Source of the DNA: Kofleriaceae bacterium
Lineage (GTDB): Bacteria > Myxococcota_A > Polyangia > Haliangiales > Haliangiaceae
Length of the DNA: 38,008 nucleotides
Reading direction: 5' to 3'
Assembly: GCA_013368795.1 (NCBI GenBank)
Contig: JABFXX010000449.1
Span: 1-38,008, forward strand
Every line of letters starts with the position of its first letter. The stretch's first letter is position 1. Made by a program: the position numbers and the translations under genes. Below the pieces are notes generated by a model. The model worked only from the letters and a program-made list of their open reading frames with translations, did not search any database and was not told the origin of the DNA. Positions 31,559 through 38,008 of this stretch are shown piece after piece.

Positions 31559-33313
31559 GTGTTCGACCTGAAGATCAACGGCGGAGTTCTGGTGGACGGC
31601 ACTGGCCGGCCCGCGGTCACCGGAGACATCGCGATCCAGGACGGCCGGATCGTCGAGGTCGGGACGTGCTCGGGCCCGGCGCGCAGGGAGATCGCCGCGC
31701 ACGGTGCGCACGTGCTGCCCGGGTTCGTCGATATCCACACGCACTACGACGGTCAGGTGACCTGGGACGCCGAGCTGTCGCCGTCGTCGCAACACGGCGT
31801 GACGACGTGCGTGATGGGCAGCTGCGGCGTCGGCTTCGCGCCGGTTCGCAAGGGACGCGAGGCCGAGCTCGTCGAGCTGATGGAAGGTGTCGAGGACATT
31901 CCGGGCTCCGCGCTCGCCGAGGGCATCCCGTGGGGCTGGGAGTCGTTCGCCGAGTACATGGACGCGATCGCCGCGATGCCGCACGCGATCGACTTCCTCG
32001 TGCAGGTGCCGCACGACCCGTTGCGGATGTACGTGATGGGCGAGCGCGCGGTCGCCGGCGAGGTCGCGACCGACGACGACATCGCGCAGATGAGCAAGCT
32101 GCTTCGCGCGGCGCTCGAGGCGGGTGCGGCCGGTTTCTCGACGGGCCGCAGCGACAACCACCGCACCGCGCGTGGGGCTGCGACGCCGGCGTCGGAGGTC
32201 GATGCGCGCGAGCTCGCCGGTCTCGGTGCCGCGTTCCGCGGCCTCTCGCACGGCGTGCTCCAGGCGGTCAGCGACTTCGACATGATGCGAGGGCCGGATC
32301 GGTTCGACCCCGAGTTCGACCTGCTCGAGGCGATGGCGCTCGCGAGCGGTGGCCGCCCACTGTCGATCTCGACGATGCAGCGCGATCACGCGCCGAACCA
32401 GTGGAAGCAGATCCTCGCGCGCGCAGACCGCGCAGTGGAGCGAGGCCTCGACGTGCGGTGCCAGGTCGCCGCCCGTGGCATCGGCGTGCTGCTCGGGCTC
32501 GAGGCGACGTTCCATCCGTTCATGGGCTTCCCGTCGTACAAGGCGATCGCGCACCTGCCGCTCGACGCGCGTGTCGCGGCGATGCGCACGCCCGAGCTGC
32601 GCGCCCGGATGCTCGCCGAGAAGTCCGACAAGGTCGCCGGCGACGGCACGCCGATTCCTCCGCTCGCCGACTTCTTCCTCGCGAACCTCGCGATGGTCGC
32701 GATGCGGCTCTATCCGATGGCCGAGCGTCCCGACTACGAGCCTCGTCTCGACGCGTGCCTCGCCGCGCTCGCAGCGCGCACGAACCGCCCGGTGCTCGAC
32801 GTCATCTACGACGCGCTGCTCGCCGACGACGGCAAGGCGTTGCTCTACTTCCCGGTCTACAACTACACCGGCATGAACCTCGACGTCGTGCGCGAGATGC
32901 TCGTCCATCCGCGCGCGCTCGTCGGGCTCGGCGATGCCGGTGCGCATGTCGGTACCGTGTGCGACGCGAGCATGCCGACGTTCCTTGTCTCGCACTGGGG
33001 CCGCGATCGCGCGAACGGCCTCCCGCTCGAGCGGGTCGTCCAGATGCAGACGCGTGACACGGCGCGCTTCATCGGCCTCACCGACCGCGGCACCCTCGAG
33101 GTCGGCATGCGCGCGGACCTCAACATCGTCGAGCTCGATCGACTCTCGCTTCACCGTCCCGTGATGCAGCGCGACCTCCCGGCCGGGGGCCGCCGCCTGG
33201 TCCAGCGCGCGAGCGGCTATGTCGCGACGCTCGTCGGCGGCGAGGTGATCGCCGAGCACGGCGTGCTGACCGGTGCGCGACCCGGCAAGCTCGTGCGGAT
33301 GGGTAGGTCGTGA
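31559..33313 (+). CDS. N-acyl-D-amino-acid deacylase-family amidohydrolase
   Basis: 584 aa. Typical amidohydrolase opening ([14 protein letters not shown]), metal site DIHTHYD (His60, His62), the deacylase marker [11 protein letters not shown] whose Cys is a zinc ligand in D-aminoacylases, STGR...H, and the late Asp in [10 protein letters not shown]. The family hydrolyses N-acyl bonds of D-amino acids or related amides in the cytoplasm; this long form is common in Actinobacteria and proteobacteria with unknown natural substrates. GTG start at 31559, 7 nt from the palindrome. Its stop overlaps the TetR start (GTGA). With a FadL porin upstream, the substrate is probably a hydrophobic N-acyl compound. 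Confidence 0.9.
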   Translation: MFDLKINGGVLVDGTGRPAVTGDIAIQDGRIVEVGTCSGPARREIAAHGAHVLPGFVDIHTHYDGQVTWDAELSPSSQHGVTTCVMGSCGVGFAPVRKGREAELVELMEGVEDIPGSALAEGIPWGWESFAEYMDAIAAMPHAIDFLVQVPHDPLRMYVMGERAVAGEVATDDDIAQMSKLLRAALEAGAAGFSTGRSDNHRTARGAATPASEVDARELAGLGAAFRGLSHGVLQAVSDFDMMRGPDRFDPEFDLLEAMALASGGRPLSISTMQRDHAPNQWKQILARADRAVERGLDVRCQVAARGIGVLLGLEATFHPFMGFPSYKAIAHLPLDARVAAMRTPELRARMLAEKSDKVAGDGTPIPPLADFFLANLAMVAMRLYPMAERPDYEPRLDACLAALAARTNRPVLDVIYDALLADDGKALLYFPVYNYTGMNLDVVREMLVHPRALVGLGDAGAHVGTVCDASMPTFLVSHWGRDRANGLPLERVVQMQTRDTARFIGLTDRGTLEVGMRADLNIVELDRLSLHRPVMQRDLPAGGRRLVQRASGYVATLVGGEVIAEHGVLTGARPGKLVRMGRS

Positions 33314-33945
33314 AGCGGTCCAAGCACGCCCCGCGCGACCTCACCGCCGAGCGCATTCGCGACGTCGCGCTCGCGCTGATCGATCGCACAGGTCTCGACG
33401 GATTCTCGACACGCAAGCTCGGCGAGGCGCTCGGCTGCGAGGCGATGGCGATCTACTACTACTACCCGAGCAAGGAAGCGTTGCTCGATGCCGTCGTCGA
33501 TCAGATGATGGCCGGTGTCGCCGCCGAGGTGGGCACGGAGACGGCCGACTGGGTCGATGCGATGCGCAAGGTCGCGCACGCATATCGCAACGTCGCGCGC
33601 CTGCACCCGAAGGCATTCCCGCTGCTCGCGACGCGCCGGTTCGCGAGCGAGAGCACGTACGCGTTCCTCGACGAGCTGTTCGCGCTTGCGAAGAAGCAGC
33701 GCATCACCGATCGCACGGTCGCGCGCTTCTATCGCGTCGTCAGCTCGTACTGCAACGGCTTTGCACTGAACGAGCTGGCGCAGCGTCGCGAGCCGACGAC
33801 TGCATCGCAGCGCGCGAAGTTCGCGCGGATCGCCGCGGTGTCCGCGTATCTCGAGCCCGAGCACGCCGACGACACGTTCAGCTTCGGTCTCGAGGTCCTG
33901 CTCGACGCGCTCGCGCAGGCAGCGAGCAAGAGGAAGGCCGCATGA
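33310..33945 (+). CDS. TetR-family transcriptional regulator
   Basis: 211 aa. N-terminal helix-turn-helix (about 12-58): FSTRKLGEALGCEAMAIYYYYPSKEALLDAV, the TetR signature with Tyr-rich recognition helix. The C-terminal helical domain would bind a ligand and dimerise. Overlaps the deacylase stop by 4 bp (GTGA) and the hydrolase start by 4 bp (ATGA), so it is translated with both. Its likely site is the palindrome at 31537-31551, making the divergent FadL gene and its own operon subject to release by the imported compound or a breakdown product. This is inferred from position and symmetry. Confidence 0.92.
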   Translation: MKRSKHAPRDLTAERIRDVALALIDRTGLDGFSTRKLGEALGCEAMAIYYYYPSKEALLDAVVDQMMAGVAAEVGTETADWVDAMRKVAHAYRNVARLHPKAFPLLATRRFASESTYAFLDELFALAKKQRITDRTVARFYRVVSSYCNGFALNELAQRREPTTASQRAKFARIAAVSAYLEPEHADDTFSFGLEVLLDALAQAASKRKAA

Positions 33946-34721
33946 CCCAGCTCCGATACGGCTCGATCGTCCGCTCTCTATGGTCGCTGCGCGGCGCGCC
34001 TGCCGTCGAAGAGTTGAAGCCGACGCGCACGGTCTCCTATCGTGCGCACCGCCCGGGCATCGCACCGCTCGCCGATATCTACGAGCCCGTGCGTCCGATC
34101 GGGACGTCGGTGCTGCTCGTTCACGGCGGTGGCTTCGTGATCGGCTCGCGCGACATGAAGCCGATGCGCTTCCTCGCCGCGAAGCTCGTCGCCGAAGGAC
34201 TCACCGTGTGCGCCGTCGACTATCGGATGATCTTCCGCGGCGGGCGCCTCGACGAGGCTGTTGCCGACGTCCGCGACGCCCTCGCGTTCTGGCGCGCGCA
34301 CGCACCCGACGCGAGCCGCATCGCGATGGTCGGACTCTCCGCCGGCGCCTCGATCGCGCTACTCGCCGCGGATGCCGCGCTCCATCGCCTCGTCCTCTGC
34401 TTCGGCCTCTACGACATGGATCACCTGCAGGGCCCGCTCGCGAGCCTCCTGCCGCGCATGCTGTTCGCGACGTCCGATCGCGCGGTCTGGCGCGAGCGTT
34501 CGCCGGGTGCCGCGCACCCTGCGGTGCCGACGCTCCTCCTGCATGGCGACGACGACGGCCTGGTTCCCGTCGAGCAGGCGAGGCGGTTGGCCGCGGCGCG
34601 CGAGGTACTCGGCCTGCCGACCCGGCTCGTCGTCTACCCCGGCGCCCCGCACGGCTTCTTCAACCTCGAGGGCTCGGTCGCCGGCGCGGCAACCGCCGAG
34701 ATCGTCGACTACGTTCGCTAG
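33942..34721 (+). CDS. Alpha/beta hydrolase (HSL-type esterase/lipase)
   Basis: 259 aa. Has the hormone-sensitive-lipase oxyanion motif HGGGFVIGS (about 53-61), the nucleophile elbow GLSAGAS (Ser about 129), an Asp in HGDDDGLVP and the His in PHGFFN, a complete triad for carboxylester hydrolysis. No signal peptide, so cytoplasmic. ATG at 33942 overlaps the TetR stop; the longer frame upstream is out of phase with the TetR gene and is not coding. Third gene of the deacylase operon; together the enzymes could cut both amide and ester bonds of one imported molecule. Its stop codon shares CTAG with the convergent lipoprotein gene. Confidence 0.9.
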   Translation: MTQLRYGSIVRSLWSLRGAPAVEELKPTRTVSYRAHRPGIAPLADIYEPVRPIGTSVLLVHGGGFVIGSRDMKPMRFLAAKLVAEGLTVCAVDYRMIFRGGRLDEAVADVRDALAFWRAHAPDASRIAMVGLSAGASIALLAADAALHRLVLCFGLYDMDHLQGPLASLLPRMLFATSDRAVWRERSPGAAHPAVPTLLLHGDDDGLVPVEQARRLAAAREVLGLPTRLVVYPGAPHGFFNLEGSVAGAATAEIVDYVR

Positions 34722-35581
34722 AGGATCACGACGGGCGCGCACGTCGACACGCCCGCGCCGACGATCGTGCGGCCGGTCGCCGGCGTCGCCGTCGAGATCA
34801 CACCGGTCATGCCGTCGACCTCGTAGACCGTCGTGCTCGTCTCCGCGCCCTTCTGGAGGAATACCCAGAAGTGGCCGCCCCAGTGCGCGAACGCGTACGC
34901 GGTCATCGTGCCGCCGAGTTGCGACTCGACATGCGTCGTGAGGATCGCGCCGGTCGACTTGTCGAACTGAACGACGCGCGCGGTCGTCGGCTCGGGCATG
35001 AAGCCCCACAGCTCGGCGTTGCCGGTGCCGGTCATCTCGGGGAGCGCGCTCTGGGTACCGAGCACGGTCGTCGCCATCGTCGTCGGATCGACGCGCGCGA
35101 GCGTGAAGCTGGTCTGCGTCTGGGTCTGGCCGCCGCCGATGTAGAGGCTCTCCGTCGAGCCGCCCGGCATGTCGGTCGAGAAGCCCATGCCGAACACCTC
35201 GAGCCCGTTGGGCGATGTCCACGGCAGCTTGGTGCAGGTGAGGCCCGAGTTGATCGCGACCTTGAACAGCTCACCGGTCGTGTAGAGCACCCACGCGTTG
35301 CCGCTGCGGTCGACGCTCATCGAGAACGGCGTGCCGCCGCCCGGGCAGCTGAGCGAGCCGAGATCGTGGAATGTCTTCGTCGCCGGATCGAACTGCGAGA
35401 GCCGGTAGTTGAACTGATCGATCGTGTAGATGAGCTCGGTGCCATCGGCGCAGCCGTCGTCGGTGACGCTGCTGTCGACGCCTCCGTTGCTCCCATCGTC
35501 ATCTCCGACGCCGCCCTTGCGCGAAGGTGGTCCGCACGCGATCAGACACGCAAGCGCCGCAAGCGAGAGTCGCTTCCCCAT
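34718..35581 (-). CDS. Lipoprotein with beta-propeller-like repeats
   Basis: 287 aa. Signal peptide with lipobox LIAC (Gly at +2), Gly/Asp-rich linker (VGDDDGSNGG), then repeating strands like ELIYTIDQFNYRLSQFDPATKT, GNAWVLYTTGELFKV, ELWGFMPEPTTARVVQFDKSTG and FWVFLQKGAETSTTVYEVD, a pattern of four-stranded propeller blades. Cys near both ends (GCADG, SCPGG, TCTKL, STCAP) may pair. ATG at 35581 is chosen because it starts the signal peptide; a GTG at 35599 adds six residues. Function unknown; a surface-exposed binding role is inferred. Confidence 0.8.
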   Translation of the reverse strand: MGKRLSLAALACLIACGPPSRKGGVGDDDGSNGGVDSSVTDDGCADGTELIYTIDQFNYRLSQFDPATKTFHDLGSLSCPGGGTPFSMSVDRSGNAWVLYTTGELFKVAINSGLTCTKLPWTSPNGLEVFGMGFSTDMPGGSTESLYIGGGQTQTQTSFTLARVDPTTMATTVLGTQSALPEMTGTGNAELWGFMPEPTTARVVQFDKSTGAILTTHVESQLGGTMTAYAFAHWGGHFWVFLQKGAETSTTVYEVDGMTGVISTATPATGRTIVGAGVSTCAPVVIL

Positions 35582-35700
35582 CGCCAGCGGGCGTATCACG
35601 CCGGCGTTTCTCGCCGAGGAAACAGCTCCTGGCAGCTGTTCTGCACGCGATGCGCAGAGTTACGCGCGATTCGCACCGCGCGGAGCGACGCGAACGCGAC

Positions 35701-35706
35701 TACGAT
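35701..35706 (+). promoter_or_regulatory. Predicted -10 element of the 164-aa lipoprotein gene
   Basis: TACGAT ends 5 nt before the ATG at 35712. No ribosome site and no clear -35 are visible. Confidence 0.4.
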
Positions 35707-35711
35707 ACGGC

Positions 35712-36206
35712 ATGCGCTGGCTGGTGGTCGTCGCGGTGCTCGCGGCGTGTGGAAGGGTCGGGTTCGACCTGACGACCGACTCGCAGAGCGACGGCGGCAG
35801 CGGCAGTGGGAGCGGAAGCGATGGTGGGAGCGGCAGCGGCAGCGACGCCGGCGCCGACGCGCAGCCGGCCGCGTGCGCGCAGGCGATTGCCGTGACGCTC
35901 GGCATGCCGATGACGATCAGCACGTGCAGCGGAATGACCGATCGCCTCGACGGTTGCGGCCCCGCGGGCACGAACGAGGTCGTGTTCTCGTTCACCGTGC
36001 CGGCGACGGGCGGCTACAACGTTCGCGCGTACAACACCGGCACGACGAACGTCAGCAACTCGACCGGCGTCGTCGGCGCGAGCTGCGACACGGTGAACCC
36101 GTGCGTCGGTGTCCTCGGCCGCTCGTACACGGCGGGACAGGTCGTCTACTTCGCGATCGAAGCGTCGGCCGGTGGCTGCGCGACGATCGACTTCTTGATC
36201 GACTAG
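35712..36206 (+). CDS. Small lipoprotein with Ser/Gly-repeat linker
   Basis: 164 aa. Lipobox LAAC (Gly at +2), then about 30 residues of Ser/Gly/Asp repeats coded by a GGCAGC-type microsatellite (about 35794-35852). The remaining 100 residues form a small beta-sandwich with six Cys (CAQAI, STCSG, GCGPAG, SCDTV, NPCVG, GGCATID), reading like a pre-peptidase C-terminal/CUB-like accessory domain: TNEVVFSFTVPATGGYNVRAY is close to the PPC pattern. Probably displayed on the outside by the flexible linker. Shares the CTAG stop tetranucleotide with the convergent DUF3105 gene. Confidence 0.8.
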   Translation: MRWLVVVAVLAACGRVGFDLTTDSQSDGGSGSGSGSDGGSGSGSDAGADAQPAACAQAIAVTLGMPMTISTCSGMTDRLDGCGPAGTNEVVFSFTVPATGGYNVRAYNTGTTNVSNSTGVVGASCDTVNPCVGVLGRSYTAGQVVYFAIEASAGGCATIDFLID

Positions 36207-36769
36207 GGATCGATCGGCGTGCCGCCCATGTTCGCGCCGTTGTCGCAGAGATCCTCCGGCGCCTTCCGGTAGTTCTCGCGCGCGAACGTGTCGATGTACG
36301 GATCGTAGCAAGACGCGGTGTACGCGTGGTTCCACGCGACCGCCGCGACCTGCACGCCGTCGGGCAGCAGCGGATCGGACGTGATGATCACGCGCTTGGT
36401 GACCGGGCTCGCGCACTTGCTGTCTGAAGCCATCCGGCGCGCCGTGCCGCGCAGCTGCTCGACGACATCGGGACAGCCGTCGTCACAGCGATAGAGGAGC
36501 ACGATGCCGCCGTGCTCGGCGTTGTGGACGTAGTTGCCGCGCGGCAGCTGCGTGTACTCGCGATCCCACGCCGCCCAGATCGGATAGTGCGGTCCGCTCG
36601 TCGGTGGATTGTTCGTGAAGTCGATCGTGCTTCCCATCGGGACGTGGTTGCCCGACGTGTTCGACTCGACGGTGATCATGCCGTCGCACGCGCCGATCTC
36701 CGTCGTCGTCTGATCGACGGGGTCCGAACAGGCGGCGAGCGCGAGAGCGGCGAACATCCATGCTTTCAT
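36203..36769 (-). CDS. DUF3105-family lipoprotein
   Basis: 188 aa with lipobox LAAC (Ser at +2). Family motifs: HVPMGSTIDFTNNPPTSGPHYPIWAAWDR in two adjoining blocks (about 43-72), YVHNAEHGGIVLLYRC (about 80-95), VAWNHAY and a late YIDTFARENY. These conserved His residues (HY, HN, EHGG, NH) suggest metal or ligand binding, but the family has no known function. ATG at 36769 overlaps the stop of the upstream conserved gene (ATGA), so the two are coupled. Confidence 0.88.
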   Translation of the reverse strand: MKAWMFAALALAACSDPVDQTTTEIGACDGMITVESNTSGNHVPMGSTIDFTNNPPTSGPHYPIWAAWDREYTQLPRGNYVHNAEHGGIVLLYRCDDGCPDVVEQLRGTARRMASDSKCASPVTKRVIITSDPLLPDGVQVAAVAWNHAYTASCYDPYIDTFARENYRKAPEDLCDNGANMGGTPIDP

Positions 36770-37380
36770 TCTCGATCTCCGTCGAGCGTACGCGGGGCAC
36801 GCGGTGGCTTCGGCAGTTTCGGCGGGCGCGTGCCCTTGCGGATCGCGCCGAGGACCGGACGGTATGCGAGCTCCTCGCCGCTCCGCGCGGCCCGCAGCAT
36901 CAGGCCGCCGCGGCTCATATCGCCGCGACCGACGAACGATTCGGGGAACAGCAGGCGCTCGCCGAACACGTCGATCAGCGTGTCGACGTACTTGCCGGTC
37001 GCGATGCTGCCGAGCAGCACGACCTGCGCGAGCGCGCCGTACTCGCGCGTGACGAGCTCGGCATCGCGGCGCAGCGGCGTCACGAACTGCTCGCTCTCGA
37101 CCTCGACCTTGCCCATCGCGCGAAGGTCCGCGGACGCGATTCGATCGGCAGCGGGGCGCAGGCCGAGACCGGGCGCCATGACGAGCGGCACGCCGAACTG
37201 CTGCGCGTACGTCAGCTTGCCGCGGAAGTAGAGCGCCGACAGCCACGCGAACACCTCGCCGAGCGTCGCGGTCCTGTCACGCAGCTTCGCGCCGAGCTCG
37301 CTGCGCTGCGAGGTGACCAGCTGCTCCGCGCGCTCGCCACCGCAGCGCGCTGGGCTCAGCAGGAAAACCGTCGGGACCAC
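36766..37380 (-). CDS. Conserved protein of unknown function
   Basis: 204 aa from GTG at 37380. Recognisable conserved blocks are FLLSPARCGGERA near the start, GEVFAWLSALYFRGKLTYA, GLGLRPA, LLGSIATGKYVD and FVGRGDMSRGGLMLR; I associate these with an uncharacterised widespread family but know no function. No signal peptide, so cytoplasmic. The frame is open to a GTG at 37440, but those 20 codons have low GC3 and contain TTGACT-16-TACAAA ending 5 nt before the GTG at 37380, so the shorter start is preferred. Coupled to the DUF3105 gene. Confidence 0.75.
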   Translation of the reverse strand: MVPTVFLLSPARCGGERAEQLVTSQRSELGAKLRDRTATLGEVFAWLSALYFRGKLTYAQQFGVPLVMAPGLGLRPAADRIASADLRAMGKVEVESEQFVTPLRRDAELVTREYGALAQVVLLGSIATGKYVDTLIDVFGERLLFPESFVGRGDMSRGGLMLRAARSGEELAYRPVLGAIRKGTRPPKLPKPPRAPRTLDGDRE

Positions 37381-37385
37381 AACGT

Positions 37386-37413
37386 TTTGTACCCGCTCCG
37401 CAACACTAGTCAA
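37386..37413 (-). promoter_or_regulatory. Predicted leaderless promoter of the conserved-protein/DUF3105 operon
   Basis: On the minus strand TTGACT, a 16-bp spacer, TACAAA, 5 nt, then GTG at 37380. The transcript would start on or next to the start codon. Confidence 0.48.
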
Positions 37414-37460
37414 CACGCCCTTAACATCGGCTTCGAACACGAGTCCTACGCTCGACGCCC

Positions 37461-37889
37461 ATGAAGCTATCTATCCCTCTCACGTTCGTAGTCCTCGCCA
37501 CGTTCGCGCTCGGCACTGCTCACGCCTGGGAACGCAAGGGCTGGGTCAAGCTCGGAGAGAAGACCGTCAACGGCCGCGTCGACAGGGACACGATCCGGGT
37601 CGGCAAGTACGACGGCCGCTTCAGCAAGCTGACGCTCTCCGTCGAGAAGAGCGAGCTCGAGCTGCTTAGCTTCGTTGTCACGTTCGCCAATGGCGAGAAG
37701 TGGGAGCCGAACGTTCGGTTCTTCTTCCGTGAGAACTCGCGCAGCCGCGTGATCGATCTGCCCGGTGACGAGCGGCGGATCCAGAAGATCGACATCACGT
37801 ACAAGAACGTGCCCGGTGGTGGCCGCGCGACGCTCGAGGTCTGGGGACTCAAGGTCGTCGGGCACGACGACCACCGCCGTCGTCACTAA
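37461..37889 (+). CDS. DUF2541-like secreted protein
   Basis: 142 aa. Signal peptide (cleavage after AHA), then a single beta-sandwich: GWVKLGEKTVNGRVDRDTIRVG, FSKLTLSVEKSELELLSFVVTF, NVRFFFRENSRSRVIDLPG, RIQKIDITYKNVPGGGRATLEVWG. The order of strands and the WVxLG/ATLEVWG ends resemble the DUF2541 (YaaI-like) periplasmic family. A short His/Arg/Asp-rich tail (GHDDHRRRH) follows. TACGCT lies 8 nt before the ATG. The TAA stop forms part of the presumed IS target CTAA, so the insertion left the protein intact. Confidence 0.78.
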   Translation: MKLSIPLTFVVLATFALGTAHAWERKGWVKLGEKTVNGRVDRDTIRVGKYDGRFSKLTLSVEKSELELLSFVVTFANGEKWEPNVRFFFRENSRSRVIDLPGDERRIQKIDITYKNVPGGGRATLEVWGLKVVGHDDHRRRH

Positions 37890-38008
37890 GAGCTGTCCCG
37901 TAAATCAAGTCGTAGGTTGTGCAGAAAGATGACCGCCCCAACGGTGTCGGCGAGATGACGACCACGTCGGCGATGGTCTCTCAGGACACGCCAATCCTTG
38001 AGACGGGC
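37886..38008 (-). CDS. C-terminus of IS5-family transposase (partial)
   Basis: The last 40 codons of a transposase entering from the right edge: RLKDWRVLRDHRRRG, HLADTVGAVIFLHNLRL. The HLADTV...HNL block near the end is typical of IS5-family (IS427-like group) DDE transposases. The active-site residues lie outside the window. The final Ser codon and the TAG stop use bases of the presumed target CTAA rather than of the element. Confidence 0.75.
   Translation of the reverse strand, partial: ARLKDWRVLRDHRRRGRHLADTVGAVIFLHNLRLDLRDSS
37886..38008. mobile_element. Left edge of an IS5-family insertion sequence
   Basis: The element appears to begin at 37890 with GAGCTGTCCCGTAAATCA, similar to the terminal repeats of IS5/IS427-group elements, preceded by CTAA, which fits the YTAR target preference of that family. 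The other end, its inverted repeat and the target duplication lie beyond the window. Confidence 0.65.

Noticed and set aside
31538..33259. N-terminal extension of the FadL frame to 33259
   Set aside because: Antisense of the deacylase; the signal peptide and FadL signature begin at 31537.

Overview
The window looks like chromosomal DNA of a predatory-type Myxococcota (Kofleriaceae/Haliangium/Polyangia-like), probably from a draft or metagenomic assembly. Reasons: very high GC with strong GC3; a surface protein that combines parallel beta-helix repeats, eight Myxococcus-type cysteine-rich (DUF4215-like) repeats and a MYXO-CTERM sorting tail; about eight exported lipoproteins, two with Ser/Gly low-complexity linkers after the lipid-modified Cys; a FadL-type porin, an ActR/RegA-type regulator and a SWIM-SNF2 ATPase. 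No tRNA, rRNA, CRISPR array, prophage or plasmid core was seen.

Layout. 1-959: the 3' end of a plus-strand gene, a convergent small gene of unknown function, then a 436-bp strip with coding-like fragments in clashing frames. 960-6002: a giant beta-helix/Cys-rich/MYXO-CTERM protein and an unknown lipoprotein. 6019-9413: a minus-strand operon (secreted 668-aa protein, 93-aa Ig-like protein, 365-aa lipoprotein) divergent from a polytopic membrane protein (9574-10539), with a perfect 19-bp palindrome between them. 10625-13120: tandemly duplicated exported proteins, then an OmpA-like beta-barrel. 13175-17410: a 1128-aa membrane protein of unknown function and a lipoprotein. 17412-19208: a minus-strand run (small Lys-rich protein, papain-like secreted protein, YdeI/OmdA protein with a histone-like tail). 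19366-25424: a crotonase convergent with a minus-strand run of response regulator, SDR and SWIM-SNF2 ATPase. 25625-28404: a zinc-ribbon protein and an exported HEAT-repeat protein. 28398-30196: an operon of a fibrinogen-like lipoprotein and a TolB-like propeller lipoprotein. 30221-34721: FadL porin divergent from an N-acyl-D-amino-acid deacylase/TetR/alpha-beta hydrolase operon, with a 15-bp palindrome covering the 21-bp gap. 34718-37889: more lipoproteins, DUF3105, a conserved unknown and a DUF2541-like protein. 37890-38008: the edge of an IS5-family insertion sequence.

Two points stand out. First, many first-in-operon genes have a -10-like hexamer (TANNNT) exactly 5-6 nt before the start codon, the geometry of leaderless transcripts, while several other genes carry normal GGGGAG-type ribosome sites. 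Second, the FadL/deacylase/TetR/hydrolase locus reads as a self-contained, autoregulated uptake-and-cleavage module for a hydrophobic N-acylated or esterified compound. Functions are inferred from sequence motifs read by eye; no database search was possible.
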